A stretch of 64,000 nucleotides of DNA from Bacteroidales bacterium UBA3844 (GTDB lineage Bacteria; Bacteroidota; Bacteroidia; Bacteroidales; Paludibacteraceae), in contig DGHQ01000031.1 of NCBI GenBank assembly GCA_002392915.1, positions 15,753 through 79,752 on the forward strand. Reading direction: 5' to 3'. The notes under the pieces are model-generated. The model was not told the DNA's origin and ran no database searches. It saw only the letters and a program-made list of their open reading frames with translations. Positions 44,819-54,001 of the stretch are shown piece after piece (the stretch's first letter is position 1; each line of letters opens with the position of its first letter). The position numbers and the translations under genes were made by a program.

Positions 44819-47446
44819 TTATCTCGTCACAACCAATTTCTTGACTGCTGTCTCTCCATCAATAGTCGCTTTCACAAAGTAGATGCCTGTTGGTAGGGTA
44901 GAAACGTCGATTTTCGACTCTCCTGATTCTGCTACCGCGTCGCCAATAGCGTTGAAAATCACAACATTCTCTATCTCACCGTCGCTCTGAATATAGATTG
45001 CTGTAGACGCTGGGTTTGGAACAATATCGAATTCCTTCGTATCGCTGTATGTGGCAGCGTCAGTTATTTGAGCGTCGGCTCCTTCGCCGTTTCTCAACTT
45101 GCCAAGGGTGATTTTCTGTCCCTTCCACGACATACTAGCGCATGTGTATTCAATAGATCCAGAACCTCCACCCACTTCACAAAGTAGCTTGCAGTCGTAG
45201 ATGTAGCCCATCTTGACGCCAAGTTTCTCCCAATTCTTGAAGTGCTCAGTCACGTTGATAGTGCCGCAAGTCTGATAAGAAGATCGTACTGCGAAGATTT
45301 GTTTGAAACTAGCGGATCCTAGTATAGAAGGAACATTGTTTCTAATTCCAACCATCAATGTATATTCTACTCCATCCACAACGTATCTTCCTTTTTCCTC
45401 TGTTCCCCAGTACATCTTCTCACTGTCAGGGGTGAAAGAATCGTCCACAATATAGTATTCGATCATAGGATTCTTAGTCCATCCGTAGACACCGATGTAT
45501 GAATAAATTCCACCACCGTCTCCTTTCTTAGAATAGTTGTAGATGGCGTATATCTCGCCTAAATCGGTATATTTTTTGGATGCCTTCGCGTCGTAATAAC
45601 CTACTCGAGCCAAGAAGTCGCCTGTGTCGTCCCATTCTGCTTTGAATGCGCAACCTGCTTCTCCACCGAACAGAGTCATACTTCCATTGTTTCTCTCTCC
45701 CCATATCTCTGCGTGGTAACCATTGCCAACATCCTTCAGTCCGTTGCCGGTGATGGTTGAACCGCCAGTATATTTAGTTGTGTATGAACATGGGTTGATG
45801 TTAATGGAATCGCCTTCCTCCTCTTCTTCCTCTACAGCACTATAGCATTCCAAATTGCCGAGTGAACTGTTCTGTCCATCCCACGACATACTAGCGCAAG
45901 TGTATTCGATTGAACCTGTGCCTCCGCCTACTTCACAAAGGAACTTGCATGAGTAAATATTTCCCATTTTGACTCCCAAACGCTCCCAGTTTTTGAAGTG
46001 CTCGGATACTTTGACATAACCGCATGTCTGATATGAAGATCGAACTGCGAAGATCTGTTTGAAATCACCCATTCCTTCAATACATGCAACTCCGTATCTT
46101 TGTCCTACCCTCAATGTATACTCTATGCCATCAACCTTGTATGTTCCTATTTCTTCCGTGCCATTGAACATGTTGCTTCCGTCAGGTGTGAAGGAGTCGT
46201 CCACAATATAGTACTCGATCAACGGATTCTTAGTCCATCCGTAAATGCCGATGTAAGAATAGTTTCCTCCATTTCCTGTCTTAGAGTAGTTGTAGACGGC
46301 ATAAATCTCGCCTAAATCAGTGTGTTTCTTAGTGGCTGACCCATCAAAGTAACCTACCTGAGCCAAGAAGTCGCCGGAATTCTCCCAATTAGCCTTGAAA
46401 GCACAGTCGGCTTTGTCGCCGAATACTGTCATGCTTCCTTTATTTATTTCACGCCAAAATTCAGCGTTGTAACCATTGCCGATATCTTTCGGACCATTGC
46501 TTGCGATTTCTTTTCCACCAGTATATTTTTTTGTGTATTTGCTAGGGTCGACGCAATTAGAAGAATCTACTGGTACAGGATCTTCAATCACAGGATCTTC
46601 AATTATTGGATCCTCTACACTGTTGCAATTCAACTTGCCAAGTGAACTTTTCTGTCCCTTCCACGACATACTAGCGCATGTGTATTCAATAGATCCAGAA
46701 CCTCCACCCACTTCACAAAGCAGCTTGCAGTCGTAGATGTTGCCCATCTTGACACCCAAAACTTCCCAGTTTTTAAAGTGCTCAGTCACGTTGACAGAAC
46801 CGCAAGTCTGGAATGAGGAGCGAACCGCGAATACCTGTTTGAAACTTGCGTTTCCTAGTATAGAAGGGACATTGTTTCTAATTCCAACCATCAATGTGTA
46901 TTCTACACCATCCACAACGTATTTTCCTATCTCTTCTGTTCCCCAGTACATCTTCTCACTGTCAGGGGTGAAAGAGTCCTCCACAATATAGTATTCGATC
47001 ATAGGATTCTTTGTCCAGCCATAGATACCGATGTATGAATAAATTCCACCACCGTCTCCTTTCTTAATATAATTGTAGACGGCATAGATCTCGCCTAAAT
47101 CAGTGTATTTCTTTGAGGATGATTCATCGAAGTATCCTACACGTGCCAAGAAGTCTCCGGAGTTGTTCCAGTTTGCCTTGAAAGCACAGTCTGCCGAGTC
47201 TCCGAACACTGTCATGTCTCCTGTATTAGTGTCACGCCATAGTTCCGCGTGATAGCCATTGTCGATATCCTTTAGGCCATTTTCTGTGAGGCTTGATCCG
47301 CCAGAGTATGTTGCTGTATATGAGCATGGATCGACGCAATCAGAAGAATCTCCTTGCTGAAAATCAATGTTTCCATCCGCTTGTGCAAATGTTGTCGAAC
47401 AACTGATGAAAGTTGTCAACAAAGTAGTGATGATGTGTTTTTTCAT
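44819..47446 (-). CDS. Secreted xylanase with three GH11 domains and T9SS sorting domain
   Basis: An 875-residue endo-1,4-beta-xylanase with three tandem GH11 modules. Each has the signature YGWTKNP(M/L)IEYYIV with nucleophile Glu151, Glu411 and Glu663, and an acid/base Glu in CEVGGG at 245, 505 and 757. The spacing is 94 residues in all three, the same as in the classic Bacillus GH11 enzyme (Glu78/Glu172). Acidic linkers (DPIIEDPVIEDP and a Glu run) join the modules. The last ~70 residues (NPASTAIYI...GIYFVKATI) are a T9SS type A sorting domain. I start at 47446 because the signal peptide MKKHIITTLL begins there, as in its neighbour, and because a -7 box at 47482-47489 leaves no room for a longer start. 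Confidence 0.92.
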   Translation of the reverse strand: MKKHIITTLLTTFISCSTTFAQADGNIDFQQGDSSDCVDPCSYTATYSGGSSLTENGLKDIDNGYHAELWRDTNTGDMTVFGDSADCAFKANWNNSGDFLARVGYFDESSSKKYTDLGEIYAVYNYIKKGDGGGIYSYIGIYGWTKNPMIEYYIVEDSFTPDSEKMYWGTEEIGKYVVDGVEYTLMVGIRNNVPSILGNASFKQVFAVRSSFQTCGSVNVTEHFKNWEVLGVKMGNIYDCKLLCEVGGGSGSIEYTCASMSWKGQKSSLGKLNCNSVEDPIIEDPVIEDPVPVDSSNCVDPSKYTKKYTGGKEIASNGPKDIGNGYNAEFWREINKGSMTVFGDKADCAFKANWENSGDFLAQVGYFDGSATKKHTDLGEIYAVYNYSKTGNGGNYSYIGIYGWTKNPLIEYYIVDDSFTPDGSNMFNGTEEIGTYKVDGIEYTLRVGQRYGVACIEGMGDFKQIFAVRSSYQTCGYVKVSEHFKNWERLGVKMGNIYSCKFLCEVGGGTGSIEYTCASMSWDGQNSSLGNLECYSAVEEEEEEGDSININPCSYTTKYTGGSTITGNGLKDVGNGYHAEIWGERNNGSMTLFGGEAGCAFKAEWDDTGDFLARVGYYDAKASKKYTDLGEIYAIYNYSKKGDGGGIYSYIGVYGWTKNPMIEYYIVDDSFTPDSEKMYWGTEEKGRYVVDGVEYTLMVGIRNNVPSILGSASFKQIFAVRSSYQTCGTINVTEHFKNWEKLGVKMGYIYDCKLLCEVGGGSGSIEYTCASMSWKGQKITLGKLRNGEGADAQITDAATYSDTKEFDIVPNPASTAIYIQSDGEIENVVIFNAIGDAVAESGESKIDVSTLPTGIYFVKATIDGETAVKKLVVTR

Positions 47447-47481
47447 GACCAAAACATTAGGGTTTAATTCTTTTCGCATTA

Positions 47482-47544
47482 CAAAGATAGATAAGCAATT
47501 TTTTTAGGACTATGAAAAAACAGGCAATGCATAACGATTTTTTT
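47482..47544 (-). promoter_or_regulatory. Promoter and shared upstream element of triple-GH11 gene
   Basis: A minus-strand -7 TATCTTTG is at 47482-47489. Starting 23 bases farther upstream, 47513-47544 carries TGAAAAAACAGGCAATG followed by CATAACGATTTTTTT, closely matching 50773-50803 before the esterase-xylanase gene at the same distance. Confidence 0.65.
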
Positions 47545-47641
47545 CTTTTGGGCACGTTCCACCTAGTTTTATTTGTTTTTTCAAAAGAATTGATTGATTT
47601 TTAAGACATTTTTATTTGAGTTAGAGACTGCTCAAATTAAT

Positions 47642-47662
47642 TTAACGTGAGTCCGACGAATT
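47642..47662. repeat. Inverted copy of the 22-bp repeat
   Basis: TTAACGTGA, three differing bases, then CGACGAATT: the reverse complement of the repeat at 44515 and 47885 apart from a short central difference. Confidence 0.55.
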
Positions 47663-47774
47663 GTAATCTGCTGATCATATTCCACTTTCTGATTGGATTC
47701 TCATCTCTTTTTCTCATATAAAAGCGTAGCTTTTCTCTGTAAACTTTAATTCTCTGTGGTTTTATTAATTTTTT

Positions 47775-47848
47775 GTGCTCGCCTACGGCTCGCACGTGGG
47801 AAGGGTTAGGGCCAATATCAATCAAACATGGGCCCTTAACAATCCTCG
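47775..47848. repeat. Palindromic intergenic repeat, copy D (interrupted)
   Basis: TGCTCGCC(T)ACGGCTCGC, then GGTTAGGGC, an 18-base interruption, and GGCCCTTAACAATCCTC. The core hairpin of the family is split by the 18 bases (CAATATCAATCAAACATG), which closely resemble a sequence at 44465-44480. Confidence 0.7.
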
Positions 47849-47884
47849 TTTATGACACTTCAACTGTCATTTTCTCCTATTTTT

Positions 47885-47906
47885 AAATTCGTCGAATTCA
47901 CGTTAA
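47885..47906. repeat. Second identical copy of the 22-bp repeat
   Basis: Identical to 44515-44536; directly precedes palindromic repeat copy E. Confidence 0.75.
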
Positions 47907-47912
47907 ATTTAT

Positions 47913-48010
47913 GTGCTCGCCTTACGGCTCGCATTTGGGGAGAGGTTAGAGCGATCCGCCCTTAACAATCCTCGACTCTATAACCAAATATCTAATTTAA
48001 ATTAGAACAG
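47913..48010. repeat. Palindromic intergenic repeat, copy E
   Basis: TGCTCGCCTTACGGCTCGC followed by GGTTAGAGCGATCCGCCCTTAA (two changes from the consensus core), CAATCCTCGACTCTATAACC and an AT-rich flank also found after copy B. With copy D and two 22-bp repeats it makes up the 750-base gap between the two xylanase genes, where no gene is evident. Confidence 0.8.
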
Positions 48011-48133
48011 TTTTTAAATTCCGAGTCTCTGTGTTTATTCTATATTCATTATCCGCTTGCGTTCGGCTAGCACTAGTGGAGATGGCAACGAAGTTCAGCA
48101 TTTTGCAATCTTCAATTTAGATGATTAATAAAA

Positions 48134-48164
48134 AAAGAGCCGAAAGCATTGCCTTCGACTCTTT
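48134..48164 (-). terminator. Terminator of esterase-xylanase gene
   Basis: 11-bp stem with one mismatch (48134-48144 with 48154-48164), followed on the minus strand by seven T. Confidence 0.8.
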
Positions 48165-48197
48165 CCTCAAAATAGTTGCGTTTCTAAAACTAGCTTT

Positions 48198-50690
48198 TTA
48201 TTTTACAGCCAATCTTTCCACGTATACCTCGCCTGACGCTGTGATGACCTTTACGAAGTATATTCCAGATGGCACTGACAACTCAAGTAGGTTAGTGTTG
48301 TTTTGTGAAGATACAACCTGACCAATTGCGTTGATTAATTCCACTTTCTCGATATCCTCGTTACATCTGATAGTTACGAAACTCTCTGCTGGATTTGGAG
48401 TCAAGACAATGTTGTTGACTTTTTCATTGTTGAACTCTTCTACGTTTGCTGGTACACCTATCCACATTGTTCCGTATCTCATTTCGAACGATCCCTGTCC
48501 ACCGCCTGCTTCACAAAGAAGCTTACAGTCGTAAAGCTGACCTGTCTCGATCTCTTTTACTCCCAATTTTGCCCACTGACGGAAGTGCTCGCTGACGTTG
48601 ATGTGTCCGCAGTTTCTTGCTCCTCCTCTACCACCGTCGCCTCTTGCCGCGAATATCTGAGGAAAGTCCTGATCTTTACCTGTGATGTTAGGGGCGTTGT
48701 AACGCATACCTTTGTATAGCGTGTATGTGTCGCCGTCCACTGTATATGTTCCTACTTTGTTCGCACCGTAGTACATACCTCCCTGGCCGTATGCGAATGA
48801 ATTCTCAACGATATAGTATTCAACCATTGTCGCAACTGTCCATCCGTAGATACCGATGTATGAGTAGCCACCGCCAGAACCAGACATTGTGAAGTTGAAT
48901 TCTGCGTGGATGTCGCCGTCAAGACTCTTATATGTCTTGCCGCTATTCTGTCCCCACATATAGCCGACACGTGCAAGATAGTCGTTTGTTCCGTTCCAGC
49001 TGCACTTGAATGCACAATCTTGATCAGGATATACTGTCATCGAGTTGTTTCCTCCCTGATACCATTGCTCTACATTGAATCCGTTTTTGCCGATATTCTT
49101 GATTGTGTTTCCAGAGATGGCTGTGCCATTGCCAGAAAGAGCAGGGAAGTCACCGCATGCATTTTCTGCTTGATGTCCGCCACCTTGACCGCCACCTCCT
49201 GGATTAGTGGCTTTTATTTCCTCTTTTGAGATCAGGATATAGTCGATGTTTGTGTTGCTTGCTCCGACTTCCATCTTCATCACGTGTGTTCCTGCAGAGA
49301 GTGTGATTTTGCCTGACGCTACTCCCATTGCGTAAGTGTCCCAATCGTTGCTCACTCCGCTACCTGTGATGGATGCTGCCTTCTTATCGTCGACAAAGAG
49401 TGTTATGACTGGATTGCCTGAACCGTTAGACATGTTTGCACCGACGTAGTAATCTCCATCTTCTTTTACATCGATAGTGTATACTAGCCACTCGTCTGTT
49501 GTTGTGTATCCAACGGCAATTCCGTCGCCTGCCTTTACTAGATCAACCTCTTCTGTAGATCTGAAAGAGGCATCTCCCTGATTCTTAGTGTCTGCATCAT
49601 TATATGCCTTGCCCGAACCTCCTTCGTCGTATAGCTCGCACTCGATTTTGCCAGGAACGCTTGCTGCTGTGCCATCGTATGGAGACGTAGTTGTAGAACC
49701 GCCTTGTTGTTCACCGCCGCCTTGTTGTTCACCGCCGCCTTCGCCTTTCTCAGAACGGATTTTGTTGAAGAACTTGATCATCTCGTCGGTGTAGTCGCCG
49801 TTCACCTGATGTCCGTGACCAGGATTGTACCACTCAACGTAAACGCCAGCCTTCTTAAGGTTGTTGGCATATTTCTCACCCTCACAGCTAGGCACGATAT
49901 TGTCTGTAGTACCGTGGCAGATCATGTGAGGCACGTCGTTGGCGTCGATGTAAGTGTTAGTGCCGAGAGTGGCATGTTTGTCGGGACACTGCTGAGGTCC
50001 GCATCCACCGACCATGTCGTTCTCTGGCGACATTTGAATAGGATTACCACAGCCTTTGTCTCTACAGTCGACAGGACCGGACCAGTCGCACACAGCGTCG
50101 ACACTACTGCTCTCGCTTGTGAACTTTCCAAGCTTACCCTCGATGTCGATCGACTCGCTTCCTACTTTCACCACTTTCTCTCCGTTTGTCACACCCATCA
50201 TGGAAGCCAAGTGACCTCCAGAAGAGAATCCAGAGATACCGATGAAAGAGTCGTCGATTTTAAGATCCTCCTTGTTTCCACGAAGATAGCGGACAACAGC
50301 CTTGATGTCGTTGATCTGAGCAGGCCACAAAGCGTCTCCATAAGTTCTATGGTTTGGAGTGACGAAGATATATCCAGCCTCCAACGCAGCTTTACCTACT
50401 GTTCCGTGGTCTGCTGATCCCTTGCTGTTGTTGCTTCCCCATGCACTACCATATATATGGATGATGACGTTGTGAGTCGCCTTGCCATCGTTAGGATAGT
50501 AGATGTCAAGTTTGTGACCGACGTGATTATCACCGACATAGTCGATATTTGTTTTGCTTGTGTAGCTTGAGAGTGTGCCGGAACCTGCACCGCCACCGCC
50601 ACCAAAGTCGATTCCGCCAGGAAATTGGGCGAATGTCATTGTACAACTGGCAAAAGATGCCAGTAACGTAGTAATAATGTGTTTTTTCAT
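48198..50690 (-). CDS. Secreted esterase-CBM6-GH11 xylanase with T9SS sorting domain
   Basis: An 830-residue modular enzyme. The signal peptide MKKHIITTLL...TFAQ is followed by an alpha/beta-hydrolase (about 40-315) with GFSSG nucleophile Ser156 and GHGH His292/His294, like acetylxylan or feruloyl esterases. A Gly/Gln-rich linker repeats GGGEQQ. A CBM6-like module follows (about 335-490; PGKIECELYD, DEWLVYTIDV, NTNIDYILIS). Then comes a GH11 domain (about 505-755) with nucleophile Glu624 in YGWTVATMVEYY and acid/base Glu727; their spacing is 103 because of small insertions, including a Gly/Arg loop. The last ~70 residues are a T9SS type A sorting domain. It should remove acyl groups and cut xylan together. 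Confidence 0.9.
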   Translation of the reverse strand: MKKHIITTLLASFASCTMTFAQFPGGIDFGGGGGAGSGTLSSYTSKTNIDYVGDNHVGHKLDIYYPNDGKATHNVIIHIYGSAWGSNNSKGSADHGTVGKAALEAGYIFVTPNHRTYGDALWPAQINDIKAVVRYLRGNKEDLKIDDSFIGISGFSSGGHLASMMGVTNGEKVVKVGSESIDIEGKLGKFTSESSSVDAVCDWSGPVDCRDKGCGNPIQMSPENDMVGGCGPQQCPDKHATLGTNTYIDANDVPHMICHGTTDNIVPSCEGEKYANNLKKAGVYVEWYNPGHGHQVNGDYTDEMIKFFNKIRSEKGEGGGEQQGGGEQQGGSTTTSPYDGTAASVPGKIECELYDEGGSGKAYNDADTKNQGDASFRSTEEVDLVKAGDGIAVGYTTTDEWLVYTIDVKEDGDYYVGANMSNGSGNPVITLFVDDKKAASITGSGVSNDWDTYAMGVASGKITLSAGTHVMKMEVGASNTNIDYILISKEEIKATNPGGGGQGGGHQAENACGDFPALSGNGTAISGNTIKNIGKNGFNVEQWYQGGNNSMTVYPDQDCAFKCSWNGTNDYLARVGYMWGQNSGKTYKSLDGDIHAEFNFTMSGSGGGYSYIGIYGWTVATMVEYYIVENSFAYGQGGMYYGANKVGTYTVDGDTYTLYKGMRYNAPNITGKDQDFPQIFAARGDGGRGGARNCGHINVSEHFRQWAKLGVKEIETGQLYDCKLLCEAGGGQGSFEMRYGTMWIGVPANVEEFNNEKVNNIVLTPNPAESFVTIRCNEDIEKVELINAIGQVVSSQNNTNLLELSVPSGIYFVKVITASGEVYVERLAVK

Positions 50691-50741
50691 GACAATATAA
50701 TTAGTATTAGATTATTAAAATGTTCCTAATTAGAAACGAAG

Positions 50742-50803
50742 CAAAGGTAAATGACGGACCCCCTATGATGTGTGAAAAAAAAGGCAATGTGTGACGATTT
50801 TTT
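50742..50803 (-). promoter_or_regulatory. Promoter and shared upstream element of esterase-xylanase gene
   Basis: A minus-strand -7 TACCTTTG at 50742-50749 and, 23 bases farther upstream, TGAAAAAAAAGGCAATG then TGTGACGATTTTTT at 50773-50803. The same arrangement precedes the triple-GH11 gene. The rest of the gap up to 51160 is AT-rich without a recognisable gene. Confidence 0.65.
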
Positions 50804-51160
50804 CCTTTTTAGACGGATAGGCTTTTTTTGTCTATTGTCATATATATTTGAAATACGAAAAAATGACTTTTTGTTTATGAAGTCTAAAAAACGAAAAAAA
50901 ATGGCAATTTGTAACAACTGAATGTTACAGATAACTCTATGTGGCATTCATCATATGTGGTCTTCTCTGATTTTAGAATATGACATAAATATGTAATCAC
51001 TCTATTGTTATAATCATGTGTCGTGATAGGAATCAGCAATTAGCCAAAGGTTAATTAAAACAATTAAATATCTAGAAAAAGAGGATTGTCTAAAAACAGA
51101 TCTAAAATGATATCTGATGATTTTAATGTTTTTTTTGAGACGCAGGTGGATAAAATTGAG

Positions 51161-51168
51161 TATCTTTG
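51161..51168 (+). promoter_or_regulatory. -7 box for acyltransferase gene
   Basis: TATCTTTG, 127 bases before the start codon; a TTTG at 51134-51137 is 23 bases upstream, slightly far for a -33 box. Confidence 0.45.
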
Positions 51169-51295
51169 TAATAAATATTTAAAATTAAAATAAATATTCA
51201 AAATTAAAGAGAATATGTTTAGAATATATGTTATTCTTCATGAACTGCCATTGGGGGAATAACAATATTATATTTGTAAAAAAGTCCGTCGAATT

Positions 51296-52258
51296 ATGAG
51301 TAATAACGAAAAAAATGAAACTGCCAGAATGATGGGAATAGACGCAGTCGCTGGTATTATGATTTTAAATATGATTTCATATCATTGCTATTCATTACCT
51401 TTCCATATATTTTTGAGCTTCTTTATGCCATGGTTTTTTTTCAAATCAGGCATGTTTTATAAACGTCAAAGTTTTAAGGATTGTGTTCAAAAATCAGCAA
51501 AAAAACTTTTGTATCCTTTCTTCACATTTACAATTTTAGGATATCTGGTTTATGTACTTATATTTTTGTCGGAAGGAAACCATGAGTTGTCTGATTATTT
51601 TATTATTCCGTTAAAGGAATTGGTCCTGGATGGGTCTATATATGGAAATAAACCTTTATGGTTTTTATTTTCTTTTTTTATTGTCCAGGTGATATTTTCT
51701 GTTGTGGAAAACAATATGAAATATCCTATATTCATTATAATTCCGGCAATTATTATTGTTTATGCACTGTTTTTGTATGATAATCCGTTACCAAGGTACT
51801 TTGGTAATGTAAACTCAGGATTGGTGTTTTATACATTGGGTTACGTATTGAGAAAAAAACAATTTTCTCCATATGTTAGCGTGACTGCGATTATTACATA
51901 TATATTGTTTGTTATTTTTGGAATAACATTTGTAGATATGTTCCCGAATATATTGAGACAAGGGATTTATTTGCATTGGTTTGTTTTTGCTATTGCGGGT
52001 TGCATTACAATCAATTCTATTTTTGAAAGAATTCCGTATAGGTTTGAGCTCTTATCATGTGTAGGAAGGAATTCAATGGTTCTGTATGTTACACATTATC
52101 TGGTAATACGTCTTTATTATGTTGTGACGGAACCATTTGATATAAATAGTAAATTAAGATTAGTTGGCTTGTTTATTATAGTGCCTATTGTTGAATACCT
52201 ACTTGTTCAATTGTTTAAATCTCCCAAAATGCAGTTTTTATTAAGACCAGTGAAATAA
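51296..52258 (+). CDS. Acyltransferase 3 family membrane protein
   Basis: A 320-residue integral membrane O-acyltransferase. About ten hydrophobic segments are visible. The N-terminus GIDAVAGIMILNMISYH has the Asp and His positions typical of acyltransferase family 3 (OafA and fucose 4-O-acetyltransferase-like enzymes), and FFFKSGMFYKR follows the second segment. It probably acetylates a surface sugar, an inference from the family. The gene is AT-rich, stands alone with its own promoter, and has no glycan genes beside it. Confidence 0.85.
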   Translation: MSNNEKNETARMMGIDAVAGIMILNMISYHCYSLPFHIFLSFFMPWFFFKSGMFYKRQSFKDCVQKSAKKLLYPFFTFTILGYLVYVLIFLSEGNHELSDYFIIPLKELVLDGSIYGNKPLWFLFSFFIVQVIFSVVENNMKYPIFIIIPAIIIVYALFLYDNPLPRYFGNVNSGLVFYTLGYVLRKKQFSPYVSVTAIITYILFVIFGITFVDMFPNILRQGIYLHWFVFAIAGCITINSIFERIPYRFELLSCVGRNSMVLYVTHYLVIRLYYVVTEPFDINSKLRLVGLFIIVPIVEYLLVQLFKSPKMQFLLRPVK

Positions 52259-52474
52259 ATAATCCCAGTTGTTGTGGCATAGACTCTAGCTTTTTATAGA
52301 GACGGCATATACATTTCTCGATAGTATTTTGTGCTAATATACCCTCCCTCAACCACAGAGCCTTTCTTCGTAGGCATTGTCATCTTTTATTGCTGCAAAA
52401 AGAAGAGAATGTGTTTGATGAAATAACTGATTTAATTTATCATGTGGGTGGACACTAAAGTCAATATCAAAAAA

Positions 52475-52500
52475 AAGCGACGTGAATATTCACGTCGCTT
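52475..52500 (-). terminator. Terminator of FadL-like gene
   Basis: A perfect 26-bp palindrome (AAGCGACGTGAAT and its complement) followed on the minus strand by a T run. Confidence 0.85.
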
Positions 52501-52529
52501 GAAATATAATTATGAATAATTGTTGTCTA

Positions 52530-53900
52530 TTAGAAGTGGAAACCGAAAGAAAGCATGAAGTGGTTGCTTCCATACTTTTGGTCGCCTAACTCATTAGCGT
52601 ATGTGGATACGAGGTCGCAAGTGCCTTCGTCAAATGGCTGTTGAAACATGTACTGAACTGTTGCAATTTTACGGATGTATGCGAAATCAACGTATGCCAC
52701 TCTTCCACTGTATCCAAATCCAGCACTGATGTACTGACGCAATTTAGGAGAAGTGAAAGAATAAAGCGGTCCATGATAATAATCATCGCTAATAGGATTG
52801 CCATCTTTGTCATAATCAGGATACCAATAATCTCCGACGTATGCACCACCCAATGATGCAAGTTTGTCACAAGCTTCTTTTGCTTCAAGTACTGGAGCTG
52901 TGCAAATCGCATATCCTGCACGTAGATCCAATCCGCCAACGACATTTACCTCAGCACCAACTTTTAAAGTATGTTGTGTCTTACAGATTTCTTTGATGTC
53001 CTCTTCAAGATGTCTCATCTTCAAGTTTGCATATTCTCCCCACATTCTTGTGTAGTTTCTCATTGAGTAGTCGATGCCGATGTTAGCTCTGTCTCCGACC
53101 ATGAATCCCAATTGGGCTGAGAATTTCATAGGTGTGTGGATCTTGTATGAGTATTCGTAAAACAAATCTGTAGTCTCGACTCCGTTTTCTATCAACGACC
53201 ATGATTCGTCAATGTTGTAAAGGGTAGGAGTCTGGATTCCAACACCGACACGCATGAAATCTGTAGGCTGGTAAAGCAAACCTACGTTGAAGTTGCAGCC
53301 TGTTCCGTCTGTATTTGATATTAAATCGTCAGTTAGATTTGCATCTTTGTAAACATTAGACTTTTCAAAGCGTAGATCTGTGATTCCTACAGCGACACCG
53401 AAGTAGAACTGGTTGTTGATGTTTCCTGCGTATGCAAAATTGATAGCATCAGTTCCTCCTTCTTCGTGGTCATTTGTTGTTGAATTGAAGGATCTGTCTT
53501 TTAGATAAATGTCGCTGTCGAATGTACGGTTGCGGTTGTAAGTGATGGCAATCGCTGACGACATATAGCCACTATTGTTGTTGTGATCTATGTTGAAAAG
53601 CAACGAAGCGTCACTCACTGCAAATGAACACTGACCGTCATTGTTTGAATAAAGGTCAAAAGTCAAACCGATGTCTGATTTTGTGCCTGCTGCAATGCTG
53701 GCTGCATTGTCTTTCAAAGCACTTGAGACTCCTCCGATAGCTCCCATGGCTCCACCCATTCCAGAGTAGCGGGCTGATCCCAATGTCGGGTCTTCCAAAC
53801 TTAGGTTCAATAATTTGTATGCGTTAATGTCCTGTGCATTTGCTATTGTCGCTGACAATGCAGTAGCGCACAATGCTATTCCAAAATATCCTATCTTCAT
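52530..53900 (-). CDS. OmpP1/FadL/TodX-type outer-membrane transporter
   Basis: A 456-residue outer-membrane barrel. The signal peptide ends at ANAQ (about residue 22). The mature start DINAYKLLNLSLEDPTLGSARYSGMGGAMGAIGG with a following SALKDNAASIAAG is the hallmark of the plug region of Bacteroidota OmpP1/FadL-like proteins, which import hydrophobic compounds. Many amphipathic strands follow and it ends in MLSFGFHF with a terminal Phe. It is monocistronic with a -7 box and a strong terminator. The ligand is unknown. Confidence 0.88.
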   Translation of the reverse strand: MKIGYFGIALCATALSATIANAQDINAYKLLNLSLEDPTLGSARYSGMGGAMGAIGGVSSALKDNAASIAAGTKSDIGLTFDLYSNNDGQCSFAVSDASLLFNIDHNNNSGYMSSAIAITYNRNRTFDSDIYLKDRSFNSTTNDHEEGGTDAINFAYAGNINNQFYFGVAVGITDLRFEKSNVYKDANLTDDLISNTDGTGCNFNVGLLYQPTDFMRVGVGIQTPTLYNIDESWSLIENGVETTDLFYEYSYKIHTPMKFSAQLGFMVGDRANIGIDYSMRNYTRMWGEYANLKMRHLEEDIKEICKTQHTLKVGAEVNVVGGLDLRAGYAICTAPVLEAKEACDKLASLGGAYVGDYWYPDYDKDGNPISDDYYHGPLYSFTSPKLRQYISAGFGYSGRVAYVDFAYIRKIATVQYMFQQPFDEGTCDLVSTYANELGDQKYGSNHFMLSFGFHF

Positions 53901-53935
53901 AACTATCCGTTTTTATTTGTTATGTTTTGTTTATG

Positions 53936-53943
53936 CAAAGTTA
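53936..53943 (-). promoter_or_regulatory. -7 box for FadL-like gene
   Basis: TAACTTTG on the minus strand, 35 bases before the start codon. Confidence 0.55.
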
Positions 53944-54001
53944 AAATATATTCTATAGGATACATCTGATTTAATCTTAAATATCCTTAAAATAGAATAA
54001 T

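Noticed and set aside
47637..47825. 62-codon minus-strand frame between the xylanase genes
   Set aside because: Overlaps the 22-bp repeat and palindromic copy D; no coding features.
49704..50417. 237-codon plus-strand frame
   Set aside because: Antisense to the esterase domain, which is clearly coding with catalytic motifs.
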